From the NCBI GenBank assembly GCA_946811185.2, contig OX328107.1, forward strand, positions 12,799,565-12,863,564: DNA of 64,000 bases, given 5' to 3'. Within the stretch, counting starts at the first letter, position 1, and each line of letters opens with the position of its first letter. The notes beneath the pieces were generated by a model that did not search any database, was not told the origin of the DNA, and was given only the letters and a program-made list of their open reading frames with translations. The position numbers and the translations under genes were made by a program. This document shows, piece by piece, positions 11,787-21,600 of the stretch. The stretch is from Hippopus hippopus (lineage: Eukaryota > Mollusca > Bivalvia > Cardiida > Cardiidae).

Positions 11787-11993
11787 TCTTACGAACAAAG
11801 TCCGCAACAAAGAAACAAATGAACAAATGCATAGCAGAAATACAGGGACCGGCCAGGATTCGAACCTAGAACGCCTGGACGAAAGGCCAACACCATAACC
11901 ACTGAGCTAAAGAGAATTCTCCCTAACGCAGCTGTTAGGTACTGTACTTAAATCGGGATGAAGCCATGCATGAAGGAGTGGTCTCCCGTAACA
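11787..11993 (-). repeat. TRIM copy 1, 5' LTR
   Basis: 207 bp beginning TGTTACGGGAGACC and ending TTCGTAAGA on the minus strand. The tRNA-like core lies in the middle. Confidence 0.88.
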
Positions 11994-11997
11994 CTAC

Positions 11998-12703
11998 TAT
12001 GGTACGAAAGGGTGCATTCGGTTTATGTAGTTTAGGGTTTCCCTTTAGCTTCCCTGGCTGGACAAATCTAGGTATCAGGTACTGTTTAAGGTCACTCGAA
12101 ATCATACCCTCCTTATGCATCTGATACACCACCCGTTTTACTTTTTCTGTATATGTTCAGTCAGGTCAGAAACAGTCTCCTGATTTGAGCTGCTGCACCC
12201 CATTTCCTTTTGTAATGATTCTGTAAAGTCGTCCTTATTCACTATTAAAATGCCAGAACCTTTGTCTGCAGGCCTTATTATGATATCCTTATTATGACGT
12301 AACTCATAAAAGGCGTCATTTTCATTCTTGGAAATATTCAGCTTGTAACTTCTTTTCAAATTTGCCTTAATATCATTTTTCACAAGTTCAATATAAAAGT
12401 CTAAGTGTCTGTCTCTCTCTGATGGTGGTGTAAACCAACTCTTTTTTTTACTTTAAACTTTTCTAGAGGTGTAACTTCCTTATAGAAGAATTCAGCTAAC
12501 CTCAGTGTGAGTTTATTTTGGATGCAAATTAACAAACCTAAATCAGTGTTCTCATATCTGACATACAGATTCCCTCCAAGTCCCCTCCATAATTCCCAAG
12601 CAACATAGAACTCTGATAGAGCGAATCCTACACGAACACGATAGCAAATTGTGAAGTAAAACACCAAGCTCGACAATTCGTCTCCCATACTTCCAACTGT
12701 CAC
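11998..12703 (-). pseudogene. PLE reverse transcriptase, N-terminal part
   Basis: The minus-strand frames join (with a frameshift near 12400) to give LRLAEFFYKEVTPLEKF, then IIRPADKGSGILIVNKDDF (about 12225-12283) and LIPRFVQPGKLKGNPKLHKP (about 12025-12090), characteristic of Penelope-type RTs. It is interrupted after PFRTIV by the TRIM; on the far side the frame resumes with DSKGTHTEKLAE. Confidence 0.85.
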
Positions 12704-13417
12704 AACTTGTAGTCTTTAGAATCTGCGTAAAATTCCCATAGTTTTAAAGACTCATATTCAACATAGTATCAAGAAATATCGACGTGGTAGTTTTCTATAC
12801 TCTTGCCAAAAACTCTTTTTTCTTTTCGCTTTTGCTGACTCAACCGGCCGGTGGAAAGCTGGTTTGCCGTTTTGAAATACTTGGAATTGTAAAGCGAGGA
12901 ATCACATTCTCGTTTCCATTATACCTCCGATACTGCCGAGATACTTACGAATTTGTATGGAAAATGTCGAGATCGGACGAAAAGTACCGAGATCGCAAAG
13001 AGCGAGTAAGGATGGTCATACCTGAAATAGTTTGGCCTAATACTTATCGAATATATAAGGAAGACTTCAAAACATTTTGTAAACAAAATATTTCGTCCCA
13101 AATATCACAAATCGTTTATCATTAAACTCCTTTCTTTGACGCCCAGATGTAATTTGAGCTAGTTCAGAGTTAAGGGATGTAAAGCATACGTTGAGTCAAA
13201 TATGCGTTTTTTTCTCTACGAATGCTGCATAGGTAATTTAAAAAAAAAAACCCGTCCTACCGATGTATACGTGTACTTGTACCCAGCGTCAATTTATAGC
13301 TCGATAGCATCATGTAGCTTTACCAGTTTTTTACACGACCCGTGTACGTGAACATATGGGCCGATTAGTTTCGAGTAATGAGACGCTTACGTTTTTTTTT
13401 TTCATATTTGGATATTT
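12149..13417. repeat. Duplicated block A, copy 1
   Basis: 1269 bp that recur at 14050-15318 at a constant offset of 1901 with no indel seen. The block contains the PLE RT N-terminus (12149-12703, minus strand) and 700 bp of PLE upstream sequence. A plus-strand 113-codon open frame at 12784-13125 occurs in both copies but has no recognised domain. Confidence 0.9.
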
Positions 13418-14050
13418 GTTGGTATATTTGTGGTAAAACACGCAAACAGAAAATTGTGCAAATTTTTCAAATTCGCAAAATCACAGAAATTTCCACATCA
13501 CAATAATTTCCACTTATACAGTATCAGTAATGACCCATATATTGTGAATTTGTCACATATTCGTGCGACTGCTCATTTAATCATACGTTTCACATGTCAA
13601 TTTCTTTAAAGTTTTGTCCCCAACCTAATTTTATGAACACATCTTCCGCTGTTGGTAATGGATAATCTGCTGTATCAAATACAGGGTTAAACATTAATAT
13701 GAAATCTCCTTAAATTCTAAGTGTATTGTCAGGTTTTAATACTCAGGTCTCTGCCAACTCTCAGAATTAGAAGAGAAGCTACTTCTCCCTAGCCTGAGAA
13801 TTAGGAGAAGTTTTTCAAAATGGGGAGAAGTGGTCAGACTTTGATAAGTTTAGACAGACATTAACAGGATGTGAGCTGAGTTATACAAGGAAATAGTAAT
13901 ATTTTAACAATTTAACAGTTTGATTAAATAGAAAACCATGTCAATACATGAAATTACATAATACTTTCTATCTTTTTAATCAATATCCTTATTCCTATAA
14001 ACAACTATTTAAATCTTTGCAACACAGCAAAGTTTTAGACCAGTCAAAAG
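13418..14050. repeat. Duplicated block B, copy 1
   Basis: 633 bp lying between the two A blocks and recurring at 21121-21753 at a constant offset of 7703. Its last bases (TTTTAGACCAGTCAAAAG) are the end of the piggyBac-like MITE that continues only at 21754 onward, so the 21-kb copy looks like the original context. Confidence 0.9.
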
Positions 14051-15318
14051 TATATGTTCAGTCAGGTCAGAAACAGTCTCCTGATTTGAGCTGCTGCACC
14101 CCATTTCCTTTTGTAATGATTCTGTAAAGTCGTCCTTATTCACTATTAAAATGCCAGAACCTTTGTCTGCAGGCCTTATTATGATATCCTTATTATGACG
14201 TAACTCATAAAAGGCGTCATTTTCATTCTTGGAAATATTCAGCTTGTAACTTCTTTTCAAATTTGCCTTAATATCATTTTTCACAAGTTCAATATAAAAG
14301 TCTAAGTGTCTGTCTCTCTCTGATGGTGGTGTAAACCAACTCTTTTTTTTACTTTAAACTTTTCTAGAGGTGTAACTTCCTTATAGAAGAATTCAGCTAA
14401 CCTCAGTGTGAGTTTATTTTGGATGCAAATTAACAAACCTAAATCAGTGTTCTCATATCTGACATACAGATTCCCTCCAAGTCCCCTCCATAATTCCCAA
14501 GCAACATAGAACTCTGATAGAGCGAATCCTACACGAACACGATAGCAAATTGTGAAGTAAAACACCAAGCTCGACAATTCGTCTCCCATACTTCCAACTG
14601 TCACAACTTGTAGTCTTTAGAATCTGCGTAAAATTCCCATAGTTTTAAAGACTCATATTCAACATAGTATCAAGAAATATCGACGTGGTAGTTTTCTATA
14701 CTCTTGCCAAAAACTCTTTTTTCTTTTCGCTTTTGCTGACTCAACCGGCCGGTGGAAAGCTGGTTTGCCGTTTTGAAATACTTGGAATTGTAAAGCGAGG
14801 AATCACATTCTCGTTTCCATTATACCTCCGATACTGCCGAGATACTTACGAATTTGTATGGAAAATGTCGAGATCGGACGAAAAGTACCGAGATCGCAAA
14901 GAGCGAGTAAGGATGGTCATACCTGAAATAGTTTGGCCTAATACTTATCGAATATATAAGGAAGACTTCAAAACATTTTGTAAACAAAATATTTCGTCCC
15001 AAATATCACAAATCGTTTATCATTAAACTCCTTTCTTTGACGCCCAGATGTAATTTGAGCTAGTTCAGAGTTAAGGGATGTAAAGCATACGTTGAGTCAA
15101 ATATGCGTTTTTTTCTCTACGAATGCTGCATAGGTAATTTAAAAAAAAAAACCCGTCCTACCGATGTATACGTGTACTTGTACCCAGCGTCAATTTATAG
15201 CTCGATAGCATCATGTAGCTTTACCAGTTTTTTACACGACCCGTGTACGTGAACATATGGGCCGATTAGTTTCGAGTAATGAGACGCTTACGTTTTTTTT
15301 TTTCATATTTGGATATTT
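14050..15318. repeat. Duplicated block A, copy 2
   Basis: Second copy of the 1269-bp block, including the minus-strand PLE RT N-terminal fragment (14050-14604; ADKGSGILIVNKDDF near 14160) with nothing of the PLE downstream of it. The identical coordinates and homopolymer lengths argue for a very recent event or an assembly duplication. Confidence 0.9.
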
Positions 15319-15756
15319 ATTGTGCACCGTACCATCTCAAGTCCATCGTGATTTTTCCAAGAGCTGTTTCGTCGGTTTAATATATATTACAGCGAAATGC
15401 ATTTAAATTTTACTGAAATATTAGACCAAAGCCAAATTATGAAACGTTCCATTACCACAAGCGCTTTTACATGTCTTAAATAACTTGTAAATCTTGAAAA
15501 TCGAACGGATTAATGCAGAACTTATGCGTTTGGGAGTCATTTTGTTACGTGATTCACGTGTTACAAACGCGAGAATGAAATTTCCCGGTATTTATTCGCT
15601 ATCTTGGGAAAAATGTACGCGTATTTTTTTAACATTGAATTATTTGAGCGAAGAATGTATACAACTACATTTCATTGATTTTTTTTTTTTTTTTTTTGTT
15701 ACTTGTATAGATCACTGGATCATAAAAAGTGGTTTTGTATGCATTTATCCAGAAAA
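15319..15756. other. No gene seen
   Basis: AT-rich sequence with a poly-T run at about 15679-15697. A 126-codon plus-strand open frame (15494-15874) crosses the poly-T and runs into a MITE, so it is not supported as a gene. Confidence 0.5.
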
Positions 15757-15893
15757 AAATGCCTTTGAAAGGGAAGAAAATATTGTGGGAAAAGAAGAAA
15801 ATGCTGATTACTGGCATCTATCCCCTTCCCATGTTTTCAGAAGACTTCATCCCAAGGGTTGTCAAACCTCGTGAATGCATGGTAAAGGGTTGA
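15757..15893. mobile_element. piggyBac-like MITE fragment (CCCTTTACC family)
   Basis: Shows the family's centre (GTGGGAAAAGAAGAAAATGC, then a degraded opposite arm) and the right end GGTAAAGGGTTGAA. The left end is missing. Confidence 0.6.
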
Positions 15894-16150
15894 AATTTGC
15901 ATATCACTATTACAAACATGTTATCAGTTCGAGCCATATATCACATCTCGATCAACGTTCTACTCTAGGGTGTTTCATAAAACGTGTTACACTTTCAAAT
16001 ATGCCTGGGGAATATTGTTTTTAAAGTTTACATAATAATATTTAAATCATTTTATAAGTTTAAGAATACATTTTTTTGACATTCACACTACTTAAGGTAA
16101 CATTGAACAATAAAAGCAGCGAGCGCCATTCAAAATTTACATCTTAAGTG

Positions 16151-16455
16151 CCGACTCCCAATAGCCGAGTCCGAAGCGTACAGGCCTTGAGAACAGGGGA
16201 TCGTGAGTTCGATCCCCGGCTCGGCCAATTTCTTTCCGAGGATTGATGATAGTCATTGCGACAGGATTCATTCCTCTCTCACCGCTGACCGTTGTTTCGA
16301 CGGTGGTTATGTTGGAAAGCAGCCAGTGGCTTGCAAAGAATATTGTGCGGAGTACTAGTAAAAAGAACTCCAGGAAAGCATGGGCAGGTGCACTGGTCGC
16401 CGCGATATAACTGAAATATTGTTGAAAATGGTGTTAAACACCATTCAATCAATCA
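16151..16455 (+). mobile_element. tRNA-derived SINE with 12-bp target duplication
   Basis: Same family as 8272-8594. The tRNA-like head has an AATAGCCGAGTCCG A-box region and the B box GTTCGATCCC (about 16208), then the shared body and the tail CCATTCAATCAATCA. The direct repeats ACATCTTAAGTG at 16139-16150 and 16456-16467 match perfectly. Confidence 0.9.
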
Positions 16456-16467
16456 ACATCTTAAGTG

Positions 16468-17690
16468 TAAAAAATGACGTCCATTTTTACGACGCAGAAT
16501 ATTCGGTTATGATTAATCTTATCTCTGACAATACTTATACCTAACGCTCATCTGATGTCTAAGACTGGAATATTATTCACATCTTCTTTGAGTAAACTTC
16601 ACAGAAAAAAGTCCAATGGGCTTATCCGGCGAGGTGTGGGTGGGCAAGGTCGCTATGTTTTCAAGATCACCCTAGATTCAAACTTGCTCTTCAAACATTT
16701 CAATACGCTTTGGGCTGTGTGTGGTGTTGTAACGTCTCGCTGACACTGCATTTCCCCTAGTACTAGATATTTTACCAAGATGCACTTGCATAAACTTTTG
16801 CTTCAAGGGAATACCTTCAGATATCATTCCTTCTTATTGTTTCAGCGTCTGCATTACTATAAAAGAAGAAGGGTAAAATTACAACACTAACATTCAAGGC
16901 ATCTCGTACAAAGTGTATAAAATTCAACCTCAGACATCAGAGCTTAAGGCATCAATAGTTCCACAGATGAGACTGTTCACAACCAAGACATTCTGATCAG
17001 CTAAATTGAAATTCATGAAGAGACTGGACGCAATGTGTCGTGGAAATGGACGTCATTTTGAACTTGTGATGTAAATCAGTGTATTCTTTGCAAGTTCCTA
17101 GCTGCCTTTATTGTTCAGTGTTACCTTACATACTATGCATATCATAAAACTATAATCTTTAACTTATCAAATGGTATAAATTCTATTATATTACCTGTAC
17201 GAACAATATACCTTGGGCGCTTTTGAACACTGAAACATATCTTATGACATAACATAACGTAACATAACATAACATTTATTCAGCATAAAACAGCACTTGC
17301 ATGTTTATAGCTTACAATAATTATGAAAAACAAATTCATGCCCACATGTGCAGAAAACAAAGACCTAAATAGATTATTATCTGAGAAGTATGAAATAAAA
17401 GAAAAAGATGTACGATTGGAAAAATTTGCAATTCACTGCATCAACACTAACAGCGCCATGTTTTTTGAGTCAGATCAGACTACCTGTCATGAGCAGTCTG
17501 ATCTTAATCCGTAATTACTGATGAACCATCACTAATTTTAGCATCTATGAAAGGATAATATACTCTTAAGTTGTACTTTTTCAGCCATGATTTCCCATAA
17601 TAGATCAGTTTGTTTTGTTCAAGATCAGACCACTCTTCAAGCGTAGTCTTATGAAACACCCATATTTTCAATCTACTGTTTACAGTTTGA
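16468..17690. other. No gene seen; simple repeat and MITE half-palindrome
   Basis: Contains (AACAT)n-like sequence at about 17245-17278 and a palindromic piece at 17468-17508 (AGTCAGATCAGACTACC...GCAGTCTGATCTTA) related to the element at 6031-6100. Open frames of about 60 codons are unsupported. Confidence 0.5.
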
Positions 17691-17702
17691 ATTGTTTTCA
17701 AT

Positions 17703-17708
17703 TTTATT
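17703..17708 (-). terminator. Possible polyadenylation signal for the MATE gene
   Basis: AATAAA on the minus strand about 550 bases after the MATE stop codon. It is the first exact hexamer I noticed downstream; transcript data would be needed to confirm it. Confidence 0.25.
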
Positions 17709-18256
17709 AATTGGCGACAATGAATATGCAACGAAGCAACAGAAAATCAGTGAACTAGTACTAAGCAGAAAAAATGTGGGAGTTTTTCAACGGTTAATTT
17801 CTTTGTTTTTCGGAAAAAATTGCCTAATGAATTTTAAATTGCGCGTACAACAACACCGATATTGTGATCGAATACACTTTGAGTCATTTTAGGGAGAGAT
17901 AGAGTCCAAATGTAACTTAGCTTGTTAATGTCTAGTATGGAAAACGTAAGCATTTCGGGTAGAAGATGAATAACTTGAAATGATTTGAAACAAATTCTTG
18001 GAAGTTTCTTTTTTCTGTTTATGATGAGCAGGTTTCTTTGATTTTCTGGACATACTAGTGATGAACAATGCTTAAATAAAGATAGGCCAGAACCTGACTA
18101 ACGTTATTAGAGTAAAACAAAAAATGTTTTTGCTTGAAATATATGCAACTATAAAAGAGATGGATAAGCCGCAAAATATAATAAGCAGTTGGCAAGTTCT
18201 ATCACAATGAAAAATACGTATAATGAATTGACAGCTTAAGAATGATTCAAATAAAG

Positions 18257-18609
18257 TCATCTTTTATGCAGATCCGTGAAATATTGATTCAGGCATACAG
18301 CTGCACCTAGAATGATAAGACACGCAGACACAATGGTGGCAAGCTTGTACAGTAGAAAACGCTTCCTTCTCCTAATAACGTCTTCTGAAAAACAATTTAG
18401 ACCAGCTCTTTTGCAAATATCCTTTATAAAGTCATCTTCGTCAGATTTTCTGCCGATGTCTGTCTGTTTTGTCTGCCAGTGTTTTTCAGCAAACGACGTT
18501 AGAGCCCCGTATCCTTTTGACATTGGAACATCACGGTGTTTTTGTGATTCTGTATGCCCGTCGTTATGTGAGATAGGCGTGCTTTCAGAGTCTTTGTCGG
18601 AGGCAGCTG
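18257..18609 (-). CDS. MATE terminal exon (linker and last membrane helix)
   Basis: Begins with AASDKDSESTPISHNDGH after the acceptor CTTTTTTAG and ends at the stop codon at 18257. The long polar linker is followed by YKLATIVSACLIILGAAVCL, a C-terminal helix as in vertebrate MATE1, then a short basic tail. An upstream in-frame Met (18631) lies before the acceptor and is not needed as a start. Confidence 0.88.
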
Positions 18610-21600
18610 CTAAAAAAGTTGAAGTAGACATAAGATCAGTAAATAAGCCTTGTTTTTTTTAGTTTTTTTTTTAACTCTTTACAAACATCGCGACAATCAA
18701 TGACCTTGAGTAAGATAGCTTTTGAAAAGATTGTGGGAAATGAAGAAAATGCTGGTGGCCAGCTTGTTCTCCTTTTCCAACAATGTTTACTCTGATTACA
18801 AAGGCCAAATACTATAAATTTAACCATATTGCATTTGTCTGCAAATGCGTTAAAACTTGGCAAGTAAACATTTTATCACCTGAAAGTGTAAATAGAAACA
18901 ATTGTCCTCTCTTTTGTAGTAGGTACCCACTAGAGTTTTTCTCGGAAAGAAACTCAAATATGTGCCCTTAACTAAAGTTGGAGTTATTACTTCCCAGGCA
19001 TTTGATTTTTGAAAAATTTCACTCTCATTAACTAGGTGAATCTAATTGGAATGAACTATTTTAAGCATCTCATCGATTTTTTCAAAGCTGATATTTAAAT
19101 TTCATTGATAGATCGGCTTCCTTCCATATTTTCACTGTGGTATTAAATCTTACTCTGCTAAATAAAAGAAATATTTCTGTTTGAAAGGTACTTATGGAGG
19201 AGTATATATCTCCTTATCGGACAGTGTGGATCAAAGATCAGACTGCACGTTCTGGACCCGTAAACAGTATATAGGTTGAAGGAGATGACGCAGGATACTT
19301 ATTTGTCTGTCATTCGTCTTATATGATAAACAGAATCTCAGTGTTACAGTACTATCATTTTTCTCAAACTCGTTGATTTAAATGTATATGACGATCTCCA
19401 AGGCTTGCGCCATATTATTTTAGTCAATTCGTTTGATAATCAAAGTACTGAAAGTACTAATAGAAGCTGACGGTAGAAATATGCTAGCAAATAGGTTTTA
19501 ACAGCGGATCACTTCATTAAAAATTTCATTCAACAGATGGTTGATAAGATCTTTTTCTCAGATTTGTGTAATTTTTTTAGAGTCTGCTCAAGAGCAATAA
19601 CCAGTATAAATGTTGATTTTTGACTTTATTGATCACAGGTCTACATATGGTTTGGGGACTGTAAAAACCGCAGACAATATAGAACATAGAGTTAAGCAGA
19701 CAAATACACAAAGAAGGGTAATGGAACAGGTGATAAAACACAGACAATATAGACAAAGATTGGCTATACAAATAATAAAAATAGATTAATTATACTGTAT
19801 GATATACAGGTGAAGCTTTTGAAAATATGTACCTGTTTCATTATTTTGCCTCAAAGCAATGAATAAATGGGGGGGGGGGGGGGCAGGGAAGTTTGAAGTA
19901 AGTAAAGTTTAAAGAAATCATGTTTTAAATGAAAAGATATTTAGCCAATAACCAGGAGGAAAGTCTGGTATTTCTGAGTACCTTGAACTATATTGTCTGC
20001 GTTTTGCATGTGGTCTTTCTTTATCTATATTGTCTGCGTTTTATCACCTGTTCCATTACCCTTCTTTGTGTATATTGTCTGCTTTTTATACCAACCCCAT
20101 GGATTGTTTGGGTTGATTATGCACCAGTATATCTAAAAAACTAAGTGGTTTGGGTTTTATAATTTAATATTTCAAAGGCTTGTTTACATTTCTTAATCCA
20201 AACCCATAGATTTTTGCTTTTCAACAAATATGTCAAGGGTTCAATTACTGTAGACAAATTTGGAGTGAATATTCTATAATACTTGACAATACCAAGTCAA
20301 GACTACAACCCTTTTTTGTTTTAGGTCCAGGAACTTGCATTATGGCTTCCACCCTCCTTTTGGAAGGCTAAATGCCATCCGTATTTACCCTAAAAACAAA
20401 ATATTCAACTTCATCTTGAAGTAAAAAAAAAAAAAACTTTTCTTTCCTAATTCAATTAAATATTTATTTGGGCGTGTCTTTTCAACACTGACTCATCATC
20501 ATCATTTTGACTTGTAATAGTGATATCATCTAATATATAACCCACAGAATCCAATATTTTCAGCACCATGACCATAGTTTGTTAGAATATTGCGGGTGAA
20601 CTTGTAAGTCTACATGGAAGCTTCAGATACTGTGTACATGGATATATATATATATGTCGTAGTCCAAACTGGAATCTAGGCAGATCTGGAATCTGTCTAG
20701 ACCAAACTGGAATTCTGCGTAGAACAAAATAGGGTTCCAGTTTGGCTAGGCAGCTCCACAATCTGCCTAGACCAAATTGGAATATTTTCTCGTTTAATAT
20801 GGTGCAACTACATATGAGCCATCTTATTGAACTTAAACAACAACATAAAAGTTTTAATCGGAAATTCTGAGTAAGATTAAACGGAACAATCTCAGTTGTA
20901 AACACATGTGGATTAATATGATTAAAAAGATTTAGAAAAGAATCTATTTTGTTCTACACAAAATTATAATTCTAATTTGGTCTAGGCAGATTCCGGATCT
21001 GCCTGGGCAGATTCCTGATCTGCCTAGATTCCGATCTGGCCTACGACATATACATGTGTCAAAAAAAAATGTGAATTACTGATTATGGAAATGTTTGTGA
21101 TTTCAAAACACTTATTATTTGTTGGTATATTTGTGGTAAAACACGCAAACAGAAAATTGTGCAAATTTTTCAAATTCGCAAAATCACAGAAATTTCCACA
21201 TCACAATAATTTCCACTTATACAGTATCAGTAATGACCCATATATTGTGAATTTGTCACATATTCGTGCGACTGCTCATTTAATCATACGTTTCACATGT
21301 CAATTTCTTTAAAGTTTTGTCCCCAACCTAATTTTATGAACACATCTTCCGCTGTTGGTAATGGATAATCTGCTGTATCAAATACAGGGTTAAACATTAA
21401 TATGAAATCTCCTTAAATTCTAAGTGTATTGTCAGGTTTTAATACTCAGGTCTCTGCCAACTCTCAGAATTAGAAGAGAAGCTACTTCTCCCTAGCCTGA
21501 GAATTAGGAGAAGTTTTTCAAAATGGGGAGAAGTGGTCAGACTTTGATAAGTTTAGACAGACATTAACAGGATGTGAGCTGAGTTATACAAGGAAATAGT

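Larger units (their letters stand above)
11464..11993 (-). mobile_element. TRIM-like miniature LTR element, copy 1, with tRNA-like Pol III boxes in its LTRs
   Basis: On the minus strand: 5' LTR 11993-11787 (207 bp), an exact tRNA-Pro primer-binding site TGGGGGCTCGTCCGGGAT at 11786-11769, a ~116-bp non-coding interior ending in the purine tract AAAAGGGGG, and a 3' LTR 11670-11464 (207 bp). Both sides carry CTAC (11460-11463 and 11994-11997) as a 4-bp target duplication. I count three differences between the LTRs, so the insertion is young. Each LTR contains TAGCTCAGTGG (A box) and GGTTCGAATCC (B box), 33 bases apart. It encodes no protein and would need LTR-retrotransposon proteins from elsewhere. 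Confidence 0.9.
9480..12703 (-). mobile_element. Penelope-like element (PLE) with GIY-YIG endonuclease, split by two insertions
   Basis: Reading the minus strand from 12703 down gives PLE reverse transcriptase blocks in order, then the post-RT linker and a decayed GIY-YIG endonuclease. A 621-bp palindrome-ended element (10061-10681) and a TRIM (11464-11993) are inserted in it. Frameshifts at several places show it is inactive. PLEs encode one protein with RT plus GIY-YIG nuclease and use target-primed reverse transcription. Confidence 0.88.

Noticed and set aside
12784..13125. 113-codon open frame, identical at 14685-15026
   Set aside because: Its identity between copies only reflects the block A duplication. 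No domain, lies antisense upstream of PLE sequence, no splice or promoter support.
15969..16010. Left end of a mariner-type element (AGGGTGTTTCATAAAA, like 42427)
   Set aside because: Only one end is visible, with no partner end or coding sequence nearby.
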